A DNA stretch of 64,000 bases from Lysobacter stagni (GCF_030053425.1 NZ_JASGBI010000001.1:2922001-2986000), one strand, 5' to 3'; counted from the first letter of the stretch, positions 34,914 through 45,420 are shown. A program made the numbers and translations. The notes: a model not told the origin generated them from the letters alone.

Positions 34914-36314
34914 CTAGACGGTTCGCGAGAACTGTGTCGGCGCCACCCCGGCCTGTGGGGCCAGGTAGCGGTCGAAGCACGCCGCCAGCACGCGAAGCAA
35001 CAGCCGGCCACGCGCGGTCGCGCGGATGGCCTGCGAGGACACGTCCACCAGCCCGTCCCCCTCCAGTGGTTTCAACTGGTCCAGAGAGTGGGCGAAATAC
35101 TCAGCAAAGTCCACGACATGGCGGCGCTCGACCTGCGGAATGTCGATCTCGCCATGACACATCAACTGCTGGATCACGTCGCCGCGGATCACGTCGTCGG
35201 CGTCCAGGTGCATGCCGCGCCACACCGGCAGGCGGCCTTCGTCGATGGCGCGCTCCCAGCTCGGCAGGTCGCGCGGGTTCTGGCTGAAGCTGGATCCCAC
35301 GTGGCTGATCGCACTCACGCCCAGGCCGATGAGGTCGCTGTCGGCGCAGGTGGTGTAGCCCATGAAATTGCGGTGCAGGTCGCCGCGCGACTGGGCGCGG
35401 GCCAGGTCGTCCTCGGGCAGGGCGAAGTGATCCATGCCGATGTACACGTACCCCGCCTCGCCCAGGCGCTCGATGGCCCGTTGCAGCAGCCCCAGCTTCA
35501 CCTGCGGCGAAGGCAGGTCCTCGGCGCGGATCTGCTGCTGCGGACGGAACAGGTTGGGCAGGTGCGCGTAGCTGTAGATGGCCAACCGGTCGGGGCGTGC
35601 CTCCAGCGTGATGTCGAGCGTGCGGTCGAACCCCTCCAGCGTCTGCAGCGGCAGGCCGTAGATCAGGTCCACGTTGACCGAGCGCAGCCCGTTCGTGCGG
35701 CACGCCTGGATGATCTCCAGCGTCTCCTCCACGCTCTGGATGCGGTTCACCGCTTTCTGTACCACCGGATCGAAGTCCTGCACGCCCAGGCTGGCGCGAT
35801 TGAACCCGGCCTGCGCGAGCACGCGGATGTCGTCGGGCGTGACGAAGCGCGGGTCCAGCTCGATCGAGCACTCGCGCTTGTCCGCATGCGCGAACGGGAA
35901 GTGGCTGCGGATGACGTCCACCACCTCGGCGATCTGCTCGGCGGCCAGGAAGTTCGGCGTGCCGCCGCCGAAGTGCAGCTGCACCACGTCGCGGTCGCGG
36001 TCGAACAGCGTGGAGATCATGCCGATCTCGCGGTACAGGCGCGTCAGGTAGACGTCGCCGCGCGCCTTGTCGCGGGTGATGATGCGGTTGCAGCCGCAGT
36101 AGAAGCACGGGCTGGTGCAGAACGGCACGTGCGCGTAGATGGACAGCGGCCGCGGGATCGGGTCGCCATTGGTGAGTGCTGCCGCCTCGCGCAGCTGCAC
36201 CTCGCCGAAGTCCGCGCGGAACTGCGGCGCGGTCGGATACGAGGTATAGCGCGGGCCGGGCCGGTCGTAGCGGCTCAGCAGCTCCTGATCGAAAAGGACG
36301 GGCGAATTGACCAT
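34914..36314 (-). CDS. hemN: Oxygen-independent coproporphyrinogen III oxidase
   Basis: This 466-residue radical-SAM enzyme makes protoporphyrinogen IX precursors for haem without O2. The cluster motif is CTSPCFYCGCN, preceded by RYTSYPTAPQF and followed by LHFGGGTPNFL, RASLGVQDFDP, DLIYGLPLQT and GYTTCADSDLIGLGVSAIS. The length matches HemN. It is first gene of a hemN-fnr pair with a TTGAT-N4-GTCAA site 34 bases upstream. Confidence 0.96.
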   Translation of the reverse strand: MVNSPVLFDQELLSRYDRPGPRYTSYPTAPQFRADFGEVQLREAAALTNGDPIPRPLSIYAHVPFCTSPCFYCGCNRIITRDKARGDVYLTRLYREIGMISTLFDRDRDVVQLHFGGGTPNFLAAEQIAEVVDVIRSHFPFAHADKRECSIELDPRFVTPDDIRVLAQAGFNRASLGVQDFDPVVQKAVNRIQSVEETLEIIQACRTNGLRSVNVDLIYGLPLQTLEGFDRTLDITLEARPDRLAIYSYAHLPNLFRPQQQIRAEDLPSPQVKLGLLQRAIERLGEAGYVYIGMDHFALPEDDLARAQSRGDLHRNFMGYTTCADSDLIGLGVSAISHVGSSFSQNPRDLPSWERAIDEGRLPVWRGMHLDADDVIRGDVIQQLMCHGEIDIPQVERRHVVDFAEYFAHSLDQLKPLEGDGLVDVSSQAIRATARGRLLLRVLAACFDRYLAPQAGVAPTQFSRTV

Positions 36315-36347
36315 GTCCGCAGCCTACCTACGCGCCATACGGTCGCC

Positions 36348-36361
36348 TTGATCTCGGTCAA
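36348..36361 (-). promoter_or_regulatory. Fnr-type site before hemN-fnr
   Basis: TTGAT CTCG GTCAA is centred about 40 bases from the hemN ATG. Confidence 0.75.
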
Positions 36362-36453
36362 GATGATCGCGCCGGCGTCAGTTTCCAGTCACCGCCCACC
36401 CGTCTGAATGCGCCCCAGGCCGGCTCGCCATCGCACGGCCAGATGCGACCGGC

Positions 36454-36467
36454 TTGATCCAGGTCAT
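36454..36467 (+). promoter_or_regulatory. Fnr-type site before the four-helix/porin unit
   Basis: TTGAT CCAG GTCAT lies about 110 bases before the ATG at 36573. The 258-base divergent region 36315-36572 holds this and the hemN site and no other feature that I could see. Confidence 0.65.
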
Positions 36468-36572
36468 GTCCGCGATGGCGGGCGAAGCCGATGCTGTCGC
36501 CCATCGCGTCGGCTGCCCTTCGCGACCAACCCTCCCCGGTCGCAAAGGCAGCACGGCGCGTCGGAAGTGGCC

Positions 36573-37013
36573 ATGACCTATTACGTGATTCTCACGATCC
36601 ACCTGCTGTGCGCCTTCGTGTTCATCGGCACGGTGTTCTTCGAAGTGCTGATCCTGCATGGACTTCACGGGCGCGTGTCGCGCCGCGCACTGGCCGAAGT
36701 GGAACGCGGTATCGGCGAACGGGCGCGACGACTGATGCCCTGGGTGCTGCTGGCGATGTACGGCGCGGGCATCGCGCTGGCCTGGCAGCACCGCGGTGCG
36801 CTGTCGCATCCGTTGGCCAGTCCGTTCGGCGTGATGCTGTCGATCAAGATCGCGCTTGCGATCAGTGTGTTCGGCCATTTCCTGTATGCCATGCACCTGC
36901 GCCGCAGCGGTCGCCTCACCGGCACGCGCTCGCGCCGATTGCACCTGAGCGTTTTCGTGCACGTGGTGTTGATCGTGCTGTTGGCCAAGGGCCTGTTCCA
37001 CCTCGCATGGTGA
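36573..37013 (+). CDS. Four-helix CopD-like membrane protein
   Basis: This 146-residue protein has four hydrophobic helices and histidines near helix ends (ILTIHLLCAFVFIGTVFFEVLILHGLHG; FGHFLYAMHLR; HLSVFVHVVLIVLLAKGLFHLAW). The layout is that of small CopD-like or haem-binding integral membrane proteins; a precise family is not claimed. GGAAG precedes ATG 36573. It is the first gene behind an Fnr-type site and 90 bases before the porin gene. Confidence 0.7.
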   Translation: MTYYVILTIHLLCAFVFIGTVFFEVLILHGLHGRVSRRALAEVERGIGERARRLMPWVLLAMYGAGIALAWQHRGALSHPLASPFGVMLSIKIALAISVFGHFLYAMHLRRSGRLTGTRSRRLHLSVFVHVVLIVLLAKGLFHLAW

Positions 37014-37103
37014 ATGAACACCTCCTCTTCCGCCCTGCTTCCTGCTGCTGCCTTCGGCGCGGCAGGCGGGGTCACACCTGTTTTTCCATCCCGAGGCACT
37101 CTC

Positions 37104-38357
37104 ATGTCGCACCCTTTCGCCGCACGCGCGGTCCTGGTCGCCACGCCGCTCGCCATCGCCACCCTCGCCTTCGCCACGCCTGCCGTAGCGAAGGATGAAG
37201 GAACCGATGCGCGCCTGATCTTCGATGCGCGCTATCGCTACGAGCACGTCGACCCCGACAACGCCCTGCGCACCGCCGACGCCAACACACTGCGCACGCG
37301 CATCGGCTTCCAGACGGCCACCTGGTCCGGCTGGTCCGGCCTGGCCGAGGTCGACAACGTCACCCATCTGGGTCCGGAGCATTTCAACAGCACGCGCAAC
37401 GGCCGTACCGCTTACGCCACCGTCGCCGATCCCGACGGTACCGAGTTCAACCAGGCGCTGGTGAAGTACAGCGCCGCCAAGGGTGGCGTGACGCTCGGCC
37501 GTCAGCGCATCAACCTGGACAACCAGCGCTTCGTTGGCGGCGTGGGCTGGCGCCAGAACGAGCAGACCTACGATGCCGCGCTGTTCCAGTTCCGCCCGAC
37601 GCAGAAGGTCGCGCTGTCCTACGCGTACATCGACAACATCAACAGTGTCTTCGGCCCGGACAACGACAACGCCAACCGCACCAATCCCGCCAACTACGAG
37701 GGCCAGAGCCACCTGCTCAACGCCCAGGCGAAGCTGTTCCCGGCGCTGACGCTCACCGCCTACCAGTACTACCTCGACCTGGAGAACGTCGCCGTCACCG
37801 CCACCGCACCGTTGGGCACGCTGTCCAGCGTCACCACCGGCCTGCGCGCCAACGGCACGCACGGCGCCTGGAGCTACGCAGTGGAACTGGCGCAGCAGCG
37901 CGACTGGGCCGACAACCCGTGGAGCCTGGACAGCCATTACGCGCTGGCCGAGCTGGGCTACGCGGTGCAGAAGGTCCAGTTCAAGGCCGGCTTCGAAAAG
38001 CTCGGCGCCGGCGACGGCACGGGCAACCGCGCGTTCCAGACGCCGCTGGGTACCAAGCACGCCTTCCAGGGCTGGGCGGACCTGTTCCTCACCACGCCGG
38101 TCGATGGCATCCAGGACCGCTACGTCGGCGTCACCTCGCCACTGTGGGGCGGCACGGCGCAGGCGTGGTACCACGACTTCATCGCCGACCGCGGTAGCGC
38201 CGACTACGGCCGCGAACTCGACCTGTCCTACGCGCACGCCATCCCCGGGGTGAAGGGTCTGTCCGGTCTGGTCAAGCTGGCGACCTACCGGAGCGATGCG
38301 CCGGCGCTGACGGTCGACACGGACAAGGCCTGGGTGCAGCTCCAGTACACCTACTGA
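37104..38357 (+). CDS. Alginate-export-like outer-membrane porin
   Basis: This 417-residue beta-barrel protein has a signal peptide ending AVAKD. Alternating strands begin RLIFDARYRYEHVDPDNALRTADANTLRTRIGFQT, followed by GGVTLGRQRINLDNQRFVGGVGWRQNEQTYDA, the hallmark of the alginate-export/OprE-like porin family, and end WVQLQYTY. The cargo is unknown; alginate is unlikely without other alg genes. An Fnr-type site two genes upstream suggests a porin induced at low oxygen, perhaps for nitrate/nitrite or organic acids (inference). A strong hairpin follows. Confidence 0.82.
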   Translation: MSHPFAARAVLVATPLAIATLAFATPAVAKDEGTDARLIFDARYRYEHVDPDNALRTADANTLRTRIGFQTATWSGWSGLAEVDNVTHLGPEHFNSTRNGRTAYATVADPDGTEFNQALVKYSAAKGGVTLGRQRINLDNQRFVGGVGWRQNEQTYDAALFQFRPTQKVALSYAYIDNINSVFGPDNDNANRTNPANYEGQSHLLNAQAKLFPALTLTAYQYYLDLENVAVTATAPLGTLSSVTTGLRANGTHGAWSYAVELAQQRDWADNPWSLDSHYALAELGYAVQKVQFKAGFEKLGAGDGTGNRAFQTPLGTKHAFQGWADLFLTTPVDGIQDRYVGVTSPLWGGTAQAWYHDFIADRGSADYGRELDLSYAHAIPGVKGLSGLVKLATYRSDAPALTVDTDKAWVQLQYTY

Positions 38358-38368
38358 GATCGAACCAC

Positions 38369-38400
38369 CGCTCCACGGGTGCGCATGTGCCCGTGGAGCG
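38369..38400 (+). terminator. Hairpin after the porin gene
   Basis: CGCTCCACGGG and CCCGTGGAGCG form a perfect 11-bp stem around a 10-base loop, starting 11 bases past the stop. No U-run follows. Confidence 0.6.
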
Positions 38401-38407
38401 CTCCGGC

Positions 38408-38421
38408 TTGATCCGCGTCAA
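38408..38421 (+). promoter_or_regulatory. Fnr-type site before the second DUF2249 gene
   Basis: TTGAT CCGC GTCAA lies about 65 bases before the ATG at 38480. Confidence 0.72.
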
Positions 38422-38479
38422 GGCCGGCACCGCCGCAAGATGCGCGAATGGCGCACCCCATCCCGCAGGAGGTCGGTCC

Positions 38480-38737
38480 ATGAATCTGTATCCCTTCGAC
38501 GCGCGCGGCATCGGCAAGCGTTTCCGCCATGCCGCGATCTTCGGCGCACTCGATGCCCTCACCCCGGGCGAGACCATGCGCTTCTTCAACGACCACGACC
38601 CCGTGCCGCTGCTGCGGCAGATCGAACAGCGCTACGGCGCGAACGTCGCCGTCGACTACCGCCAGCGCGAGCACGGCGTGGTGATCATCGACTTCACCGT
38701 GCAGGATTTGGCCGCCGGCCAGCTCGCGGCGGGTTGA
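38480..38737 (+). CDS. DUF2249 protein, copy 2
   Basis: This 85-residue DUF2249 protein begins MNLYPFDARGIGKRFRHAAIF, with LTPGETMRFFNDHDPVPLLRQI and HGVVIIDFTV. It shares the DP(V)PLL core with the copy at 29518-29769 but lacks the cysteine of that copy. GCAGGAGG lies just upstream of the ATG. It has its own Fnr-type site, so it is probably a single-gene anaerobic transcript. Confidence 0.85.
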   Translation: MNLYPFDARGIGKRFRHAAIFGALDALTPGETMRFFNDHDPVPLLRQIEQRYGANVAVDYRQREHGVVIIDFTVQDLAAGQLAAG

Positions 38738-38795
38738 GGGCGGTCGTCGCCCGCCTGCCCGCTTGACACGCCTTCAGCGCGTGCCGGCATTGCGC

Positions 38796-38817
38796 GATTC
38801 CCGCGAGAGCGGGAATC
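38796..38817. repeat. Short REP-like hairpin
   Basis: GATTCCCGC, loop GAGA, GCGGGAATC form a perfect 9-bp stem. The ATTCCCGC/GCGGGAAT palindrome is a common dispersed intergenic element in Xanthomonadaceae (recalled, not searched). Confidence 0.6.
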
Positions 38818-38833
38818 CACCTTCGAGCGCAGC

Positions 38834-38855
38834 GTGCCCCACTTCCGTGGGGCAC
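38834..38855. terminator. Bidirectional hairpin between DUF2249 and the chemoreceptor
   Basis: GTGCCCCAC, loop TTCC, GTGGGGCAC form a perfect 9-bp stem between two convergent genes. No U-run is present. Confidence 0.5.
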
Positions 38856-38862
38856 TGGCTCA

Positions 38863-41001
38863 TCACGCCGCCCGGGCCGCCTCGCGCACGCGGTCGATGC
38901 GGAACATCAGCACCGAGTCCACCAGCGTCCGGGCTTGTTGCTCCAGGGCCAGTGCCGCACCGGTCGCTTCTTCCACCAGCGCCGTGTTCTGCTGCGTGTT
39001 CTCGTCCATGCGGGTCACGGCCAGGCTGACCTGCTCGATGCCCGAGGACTGCTCGCGCGAGGCGGCGGAGATCTCCGCGATCAACTCGCTCACGCTGCGT
39101 ACCGAGGTGACGATCTCGCCCATCGTCGAGCCGGCGCGATCCACCAGCGTCGAGCCCTCCGTCACCGCCTGCATCGATGCATCGACGATGCCCTTGATCT
39201 CCTTGGCCGCAGTCGCCGAGCGCTGCGCCAGCGCACGCACTTCGGCCGCGACCACCGCGAACCCACGCCCCTGTTCGCCTGCACGCGCCGCTTCGACGGC
39301 GGCATTGAGCGCCAGGATGTTGGTCTGGAAGGCGATTGCATCGATGACGCTGGTGATGTCGCCGATGCGCAGCGACGAAGCTTCGATGTCGCGCATCGTG
39401 CCCACCACGCCGTCCACCACCTCACCGCCCTGCTTCGCCACCGCCGCGGCGCGGATCGCCAGCTCGGCGGCACGACCGGCGGAGCCCGCGTTGTGGCGCA
39501 CGGTGGACGTCAGTTCTTCCAGCGATGCAGCGGTTTCCTGCAGGCTGGCGGCCTGCTGTTCGGTGCGGCTGGACAGGTCGGCGTTGCCGGAAGCGATGCG
39601 GCCGGCCGCGCCATCGATGGCGGTGGACGCGTGCTGGATGCCGGACACGATCTGGGTCAGGCGATCCACCGTCGCGTTGGCGTCATCGCGCATGCGCGCG
39701 AACACGCCGTCGAAGTGACCGTCCAGGCGCGCGGTAAGGTCGCCGTCGGCCACCGCCTGCAGCAACCGCGACAGCGCGGCAAGGTTGGCGTCGCTGACGG
39801 TCATCATGGCGTTGAGGCCTTCGACCATCGTGCGGAAGTCGTGCTGGAAGCGCGTGGCATCGCCGCGCCGCGTGAAATCGCCCAGCGCCGCGGCGCTCGC
39901 AAGCCGCTTGATCTCGTGGTTGATGGCCTGCAGGTTGGCCTTGGTGGTGTCCATGGCCTGCGTGAGCATGGCCTTCTCGCCGGGCAGGCGCACCATGTCC
40001 ACCGACAGGTCGCCCACGGCGTAGTGCTGCATCGTCTCGACCAGGCGCATCTGGTCCTGGATGTGTTGCGCGACCAGGGCATTGGTCTCGGCCACCATGC
40101 GCCCGAACGCACCGGGGAATGCCGCATCGTCCATTCGGAAACCCAACTGCCCCTGCTCGTGACGCGCGGCCATCTCACCCTGCGCTTCCAGCACCGCCTG
40201 CAAACGTGTCTGCATGCGCGCCATGCTGGTCAGAAGGCGCCCGGGCTCGTCGTGCGCCTGCGGGCCGATGCGATTCTCCAGCGCGCCCTCGGCGATGGCT
40301 TCGGCCACGGCGGTCGCCTGCCCCAGGGGCACCACGATGCGCGTGCCGATCCACCAGCCCAGCAACGCCACCAGTGCCACCAGCGCGCCGCCGCTGGCGG
40401 TCATGGTCCAGGTGAACGCCAACGCCTGCTTCTGCACGTCGTCCATGAACATGCCCGAGGCCACCACCCAGCCCCAGTCCGGATAGCCACGCGCGTACAC
40501 CACGCGCGGCACGGGGCGCTGCTTGCCCGGCCGTTGCGAGGAGAAGGTGACGAAGCCGCCGCCACGGCGCGCGGCTTCCGCGCTCTCGCGATACACCGCC
40601 ACACCGTCCAGGCTGCGCGCGTCGCCGACGGCGCGCCCGACCAGTTCCTTCTGCAGCGGGTGCATCAGCACCACCGGCTCCATGTCGTGCACGTAGAAGT
40701 AGTCGGCGCCGTCGTTGGCGCGCATCGCGGCGATGGCCTTGAGCGCGGCCGCCTGCGCTGCGGCGGTATCCAGTACGCCAGAACGCTCCTGCGCGCGGTA
40801 TTGATCGAGCACGCCGGCGGTGAGATCAACCTGCGTTTTCAACGCGGCCTTGCGCGTTTCGTACAGGTCCAGGTACTGGATGCGCGCGGCGACGATCGAA
40901 AGGGCGACGATGCCGATGGCCACCAGAACCGTCAGGACGATCAGTTTGCGGCGGACGGAGAGATCGGCGAAGAAGGCAGACAGCGAGGCGGAACCGTTCA
41001 T
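38863..41001 (-). CDS. Methyl-accepting chemotaxis protein with Cache domain
   Basis: This 712-residue chemoreceptor has a membrane helix at about residues 20-40 and a periplasmic Cache-type ligand domain (about 45-185: [43 protein letters not shown]). A second helix and HAMP-like regions follow, then the signalling domain with its hairpin tip ([43 protein letters not shown]). The C-terminus ends [14 protein letters not shown] with no CheR pentapeptide. The ligand is unknown. ATG 41001 gives the normal N-terminus, although no clear ribosome site is visible. It faces the anaerobic region, so energy- or acceptor-taxis is conceivable. Confidence 0.93.
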   Translation of the reverse strand: MNGSASLSAFFADLSVRRKLIVLTVLVAIGIVALSIVAARIQYLDLYETRKAALKTQVDLTAGVLDQYRAQERSGVLDTAAAQAAALKAIAAMRANDGADYFYVHDMEPVVLMHPLQKELVGRAVGDARSLDGVAVYRESAEAARRGGGFVTFSSQRPGKQRPVPRVVYARGYPDWGWVVASGMFMDDVQKQALAFTWTMTASGGALVALVALLGWWIGTRIVVPLGQATAVAEAIAEGALENRIGPQAHDEPGRLLTSMARMQTRLQAVLEAQGEMAARHEQGQLGFRMDDAAFPGAFGRMVAETNALVAQHIQDQMRLVETMQHYAVGDLSVDMVRLPGEKAMLTQAMDTTKANLQAINHEIKRLASAAALGDFTRRGDATRFQHDFRTMVEGLNAMMTVSDANLAALSRLLQAVADGDLTARLDGHFDGVFARMRDDANATVDRLTQIVSGIQHASTAIDGAAGRIASGNADLSSRTEQQAASLQETAASLEELTSTVRHNAGSAGRAAELAIRAAAVAKQGGEVVDGVVGTMRDIEASSLRIGDITSVIDAIAFQTNILALNAAVEAARAGEQGRGFAVVAAEVRALAQRSATAAKEIKGIVDASMQAVTEGSTLVDRAGSTMGEIVTSVRSVSELIAEISAASREQSSGIEQVSLAVTRMDENTQQNTALVEEATGAALALEQQARTLVDSVLMFRIDRVREAARAA

Positions 41002-41110
41002 CGAGTGCAACCAGGAGGCGGGGAACGCGACGACGATCGTTTGATCGTCCCGCGTCCACACTATCGGCGCACCGTTTCAGGACTTGAGTTCCACCACGTT
41101 GCGCAATCGG

Positions 41111-41833
41111 TCATGACATCAACGAAATCGCGATCAGAACGACCGCTTCATTGATCTCAGTCAAAGCACCCGCCGTGTCTCCCGTGATACCGCCAAGGCG
41201 CCGCATGCACGCACGTCGCCACAGCACGAACACGATTCCGCTGCATGCCAGCGCGATCACACCGAACCAACCCGTGAGCACACAGCAGGCCGCGCCCGCG
41301 CACAGCATCGCGGCGCACGCCGCACGCGGCGCGTCGGCCAGCCCCGAACCCATGCCGCCGCTGCGCACGTAGGGCGTGCACAGGAACGCCATCGTCAGCG
41401 ACATCCGCGCGACCAGCGGAGCGAGCCACAGCAACGACCACTGCGAAAGACTCGCCATCGCCGCGAACTTCAGCAACAACACCAGCACCACGACGGTCAC
41501 ACCGGCGGGACCGCTGCGGGGATCCTTCATGATCTCGAGCGTGCGTGCGCGATCGCCCATTCCGCCCACCCATGCATCGGCACTGTCTGCCAATCCGTCC
41601 AGATGCAGCGCCCCGGTGAGGAACACCCAGGCGCACAACAACACAGCGGCGGACAACAACGGGCGCCCCTGAGGCAACAACCACGCCATCGCGAACAGCA
41701 GCATGCCGATCAGCGCACCCACCATCGGATACCACGCCAGCGAGCGGGCGCGACCCGCCGGATCGGCGAACACGCGCGACGGCACCGGAATGCGCGTGAG
41801 GAATCCGAGCGCGACCAGGAACCCGTCGATCAT
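41111..41833 (-). CDS. cobS: Cobalamin (5'-phosphate) synthase
   Basis: This 240-residue membrane enzyme joins adenosylcobinamide-GDP and alpha-ribazole(-phosphate). It has FLTRIPVPSRVF, WYPMVGALIG, the metal-binding GALHLDGLADSADAW, MKDPRSGPAGV and GGITGDTAGALTEINEAVVLI, all typical of CobS. It is the last gene of the cob run and overlaps cobC by four bases. A Fnr-like sequence inside its 3' end is discussed as rejected. Confidence 0.96.
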   Translation of the reverse strand: MIDGFLVALGFLTRIPVPSRVFADPAGRARSLAWYPMVGALIGMLLFAMAWLLPQGRPLLSAAVLLCAWVFLTGALHLDGLADSADAWVGGMGDRARTLEIMKDPRSGPAGVTVVVLVLLLKFAAMASLSQWSLLWLAPLVARMSLTMAFLCTPYVRSGGMGSGLADAPRAACAAMLCAGAACCVLTGWFGVIALACSGIVFVLWRRACMRRLGGITGDTAGALTEINEAVVLIAISLMS

Positions 41834-42387
41834 GCAGGTGCCGGCCAGGACAGTGCATGCAGCGATGCGTGGGGGACATCGATGCCGGCCATGTCACCGA
41901 AACCCCGCGTCTCGGAAATACAGCGCAGTAGACGGATGGCACCGCCGTGGGTCACTACGAGCACGCGACGGTTGCGCGCCTCCGCGACGAGGGCATCCAG
42001 TGCGGACGACAAGCGCGTTCGGAAATCCGCGAACGTCTCGCCTCCCGGCGGTGGATGCGCGACCGGATCCGCCCAGAAACGGCCCAGTGCGTCGCCGTCG
42101 TCCTGCGCGATCGTTTCGATGGGGACGCCCTGCCAGCGACCGAAGTGGTACTCCACCAGACGACCGTCCACGCGCAATGGCAGGCCCCTCGCCTCCGCCA
42201 GCTCCTGCGCGAATCGCGCACAGCGCTGCAGCGACGAGGTGACGATGAGATCCCACGTCCGCCTTTCCACCGCACCGCGCAACTGCGCCCAGCCCAGTTC
42301 CGACAGAGGATCGTCGAGCTGGCCGCGGTAGCTGCGCTCACCGGTATCGCCGTGACGCATCAGGTCGATGCGGACGCGGTTGTTCAT
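41830..42387 (-). CDS. cobC: Alpha-ribazole phosphatase-like histidine phosphatase
   Basis: This 185-residue histidine phosphatase carries the catalytic RHGDTG near residue 11, a conserved [13 protein letters not shown] segment, [10 protein letters not shown] with the acid/base Glu region, and [11 protein letters not shown]. In this context it should dephosphorylate alpha-ribazole-5'-phosphate or adenosylcobalamin phosphate. ATGA overlaps link it to cobT and cobS. Confidence 0.88.
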   Translation of the reverse strand: MNNRVRIDLMRHGDTGERSYRGQLDDPLSELGWAQLRGAVERRTWDLIVTSSLQRCARFAQELAEARGLPLRVDGRLVEYHFGRWQGVPIETIAQDDGDALGRFWADPVAHPPPGGETFADFRTRLSSALDALVAEARNRRVLVVTHGGAIRLLRCISETRGFGDMAGIDVPHASLHALSWPAPA

Positions 42388-43439
42388 TGCGAATCCGCGA
42401 TGGACACGCCGGCCTGCTCGAACGTGGCCATGCCCGCATGCAGCGCGCACGCCAGTCGCAACAGCGGCACGGCCGCAGCGGCGCCACTGCCCTCCCCCAA
42501 CCGCAGGCCGAGATCCAGCAACGGCCGGGCCTCGAGCGCTTCGAGCAATCGTGCATGGCCGCGCTCGTGCGAGCGATGCGCGAACAGCAGCCAATCGCGC
42601 ACGCCCGGGTTCAGGCGCACAGCGGTCAGCGCGGCGGCGGTGGTGATGAATCCGTCCACGAGCACCGGCATGCGCGCCTGCGCGGCGGCGATGCAGGCGC
42701 CGGTTAGCGCGGCGATCTCGAATCCGCCCAGGCGACGCAACTGCTCCAACGCGGTGTCGGCATCGGCATGGCGACGCAGGCCGCGTTCGATGACCGCTAC
42801 CTTGCGAGCGATGCCCGCGTCGTCGAGTCCGGTGCCCGCTCCGGCGATCCGCTCCGGCATTTCGCCGAGCAACGCACACGCCAGCGCCGCCGCCGACGTG
42901 GTGTTCGCAATGCCCATCTCGCCACCGATGAACAAATCCGCACCTTCGTCCAGCGCCTGGTGCACGCGACCCGCGCCGGCCTGCATCGCGGCACGGAGTT
43001 GCTCGTCCGTCATCGCCGCGGCGTCGCAGAAGTTGGCGGTGGATGGCGCGATCACCGCACGCAGCACGCCCGGAATCGCGCCGGGATCGTTCACCGTGCC
43101 CAGGTGCACCACGTCAAGACGCGCGCCCAGCGTCCGGGCCAGCACGCTGATCGCAGCGCCACCGCCGACGAAGTTGCGCACCATCTCGCCCGTCACGGCC
43201 TGCGGAAACGCGGAGACGCCCTCTGCTGCGACGCCGTGGTCGGCGGCGAACACGCTGATCCAAACGCGCTCGATCCGCGGCCGCTCCACGCCCTGCCATG
43301 CCGCCAGTTGCGCGGCAACGTCCTCCAGCACGCCGAGCGAGCCCGGCGGCTTCGTCAGCTTCGACTGGCGCAGCCATGCGGCGTCGGCGGCTTCGCGATC
43401 CAGGGCCGCACACGGTTGCGACCACCACGGTGAATTCAT
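42384..43439 (-). CDS. cobT: Nicotinate-nucleotide-dimethylbenzimidazole phosphoribosyltransferase
   Basis: This 351-residue CobT activates the lower ligand dimethylbenzimidazole to alpha-ribazole phosphate. It has [19 protein letters not shown] near the N-terminus, [63 protein letters not shown] and the catalytic Glu region in [15 protein letters not shown]. The length and motifs match the family fully. It is coupled to cobU by an ATGA overlap. Confidence 0.97.
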   Translation of the reverse strand: MNSPWWSQPCAALDREAADAAWLRQSKLTKPPGSLGVLEDVAAQLAAWQGVERPRIERVWISVFAADHGVAAEGVSAFPQAVTGEMVRNFVGGGAAISVLARTLGARLDVVHLGTVNDPGAIPGVLRAVIAPSTANFCDAAAMTDEQLRAAMQAGAGRVHQALDEGADLFIGGEMGIANTTSAAALACALLGEMPERIAGAGTGLDDAGIARKVAVIERGLRRHADADTALEQLRRLGGFEIAALTGACIAAAQARMPVLVDGFITTAAALTAVRLNPGVRDWLLFAHRSHERGHARLLEALEARPLLDLGLRLGEGSGAAAAVPLLRLACALHAGMATFEQAGVSIADSQ

Positions 43440-43957
43440 GCAAGCGTTCCCTTGAGTACCAGCGGCAAACCCGCCGCGACGAACAACACGCGCTCGCAGT
43501 CCCGCGCGAGCGTCTGGTGCAGGCGCCCTGCCTCGTCGACGAAGCGGCGCGTCAGATCGCCCATGGGCACGATGCCCAGTCCGACCTCGTTGCTGACCAG
43601 CAGGATCTCGCCCGGCAGCGATGCGAGCGCGGCCACCAGGGCTTCCCGCTCCTGCTCGAACCGGCGAGCGTCTTCGTGTGCGAGCAGATTGCTCAGCCAC
43701 AACGTGAGGCAGTCCACGAGCAGGCACCGATCCTCGCGCGCGTTCTGCTTCAGCGTCTCCGCCAGCGCGAGTGGCGCTTCGATGCAGGCCCATTGCGCAG
43801 GCCGGCGCGCACGGTGATGCGCGATGCGTGCGGTCATCTCGCCATCACCGGCCTGCGCGGTGGCGATGTAGACGACCTCCCGCCCGGAGGCCTGCGCGAG
43901 ACGCTCGGCGAGCGCACTCTTGCCCGACCGCGCACCGCCGAGGATCAGGCTGCGCAT
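43436..43957 (-). CDS. cobU: Adenosylcobinamide kinase/guanylyltransferase
   Basis: This 173-residue bifunctional enzyme phosphorylates adenosylcobinamide and adds GMP. It has the P-loop [41 protein letters not shown] with the guanylylated-His region, [13 protein letters not shown] and [11 protein letters not shown]. It overlaps cobQ by 13 bases and cobT by four. Confidence 0.97.
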   Translation of the reverse strand: MRSLILGGARSGKSALAERLAQASGREVVYIATAQAGDGEMTARIAHHRARRPAQWACIEAPLALAETLKQNAREDRCLLVDCLTLWLSNLLAHEDARRFEQEREALVAALASLPGEILLVSNEVGLGIVPMGDLTRRFVDEAGRLHQTLARDCERVLFVAAGLPLVLKGTLA

Positions 43958-45420
43958 CCGGCCTCCAGACCCAGCAAGCGATGCAGCGCATCGGTATCCA
44001 GATGCGATTGCACGGCGTCGGCGAGGCGTTCGATGGACGCTTCACGCAATGCGCGCACATCGATGGGTGTAGCGTCTCGCAGGCCGGCCCAGGCCAGCAG
44101 TGCAGCTTGCGCGGCGGGCTCGTCGAACAGCCCGTGCAGGTACGTTCCCAGCACTTGCCCGTCGGGCGACATCGCGCCGTCGAGCCGCCCGTCGTCCAGG
44201 CGACCGGACGGCCGCGCGAGCGCGGGCCCTTCGCTGACACCGCAATGGATTTCGTAACCGCGCACAGGTGCGTCGTCCAGCGCCAACCGACCGCGCACTT
44301 CGCGCAACTGTTTCTGCGTTGCCAGCGTGGTCTCCATCTCGAGCCAGCCGAAGCCGTCGCTCGACCCGGCGTTTCCCTCGATGCCCAGTGGGTCGTGAAC
44401 CGCACGTCCCAGCATCTGGAACCCGCCACAGATGCCCAACACCTTGCCGCCGTAGCGCAGATGCCGCGCGAGCGCCTCGACCCAGCCGTTCGCGCGCAGC
44501 CAGGCCATGTCGGCACGCGTGGACTTGCTGCCCGGCAGGAGGATCAGATCGCAGGCCGGCGGCGTTTCACCGGGACCGACGAGAATCACCTCCACCGTCG
44601 GGTGCGCGCGCAGCGCATCCAGATCGGTGTGGTTGCTGATGCGCGGGATCGCCGGCACGACCACGCGCAAACGGGCGCCAGGCACGGCAATCCGCGCGGC
44701 GGGCAATGCGTCCTCGGCCTCCAGGTGCAATCCATGCAGGTACGGCAGGACGCCGAGCACCGGCTTTCCGGTCTCACGCTGCAACCAGTCCAGGCCGGGT
44801 TGCAGCAAGGCGATGTCACCTCGGAAGCGATTGATGACGAATCCGGCCACACGTGCGCGCTCACTGGCGGACAGCAGCGCGAGCGTCCCGACGAGGTGTG
44901 CGAACACACCGCCGCGGTCGATGTCCGCGACGAGGATCACCGGGCAGTCCACCGCTTCGGCGTAGCCCATGTTGGCGATGTCGTTCGCGCGCAGGTTGAT
45001 CTCGGCCGGACTCCCCGCCCCTTCCACCACCAGCACGTCGTACCGCGCGGCCAGCCGCGCATGCGAAGCGAGCACGGCATCGCGCGCGACACGCTTGTAG
45101 TCGTGGTAAGCGACCGCGTCGAAGTTGGCCACGGCGCGGCCATGGACGATCACCTGCGCTCCGGTGTCGCTGTTGGGTTTCAGCAGCACCGGGTTGAAGT
45201 CGCTGTGCGGCTCCAGTCCGCACGCTTGCGCCTGCACCGCCTGCGCGCGTCCTATTTCCCCGCCGTCCACCGTCACGGCGGAGTTCAGCGCCATGTTCTG
45301 CGGCTTGAACGGCGCGACCGGCACGCCCTGCCGGTGCAGCCAACGGCACAGCGCCGCCACCAGCGTGCTCTTGCCGGCATCGGACGTGCAGCCCTGCACC
45401 ATCAGCACGCGCGCGGTCAC
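43945..45420 (-). CDS. cobQ: Cobyric acid synthase
   Basis: This 491-residue enzyme amidates adenosylcobyrinate a,c-diamide at four side chains. The N-terminal ATPase/dethiobiotin-synthetase-like domain has [20 protein letters not shown] and [13 protein letters not shown]; the C-terminal glutamine amidotransferase domain has the nucleophile Cys in [11 protein letters not shown] and His in EIHCGVSEG. It is standard length. Its start overlaps the preceding aminotransferase-like gene by four bases. Confidence 0.97.
   Translation of the reverse strand: MTARVLMVQGCTSDAGKSTLVAALCRWLHRQGVPVAPFKPQNMALNSAVTVDGGEIGRAQAVQAQACGLEPHSDFNPVLLKPNSDTGAQVIVHGRAVANFDAVAYHDYKRVARDAVLASHARLAARYDVLVVEGAGSPAEINLRANDIANMGYAEAVDCPVILVADIDRGGVFAHLVGTLALLSASERARVAGFVINRFRGDIALLQPGLDWLQRETGKPVLGVLPYLHGLHLEAEDALPAARIAVPGARLRVVVPAIPRISNHTDLDALRAHPTVEVILVGPGETPPACDLILLPGSKSTRADMAWLRANGWVEALARHLRYGGKVLGICGGFQMLGRAVHDPLGIEGNAGSSDGFGWLEMETTLATQKQLREVRGRLALDDAPVRGYEIHCGVSEGPALARPSGRLDDGRLDGAMSPDGQVLGTYLHGLFDEPAAQAALLAWAGLRDATPIDVRALREASIERLADAVQSHLDTDALHRLLGLEAGCAA

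Noticed and set aside
41151..41164. TTGAT CTCA GTCAA, a Fnr-like sequence
   Set aside because: It lies inside the conserved 3' coding part of cobS (TEIN region), with no gene start downstream within a sensible distance on either strand other than far-off ones. It is probably a codon-driven chance match.
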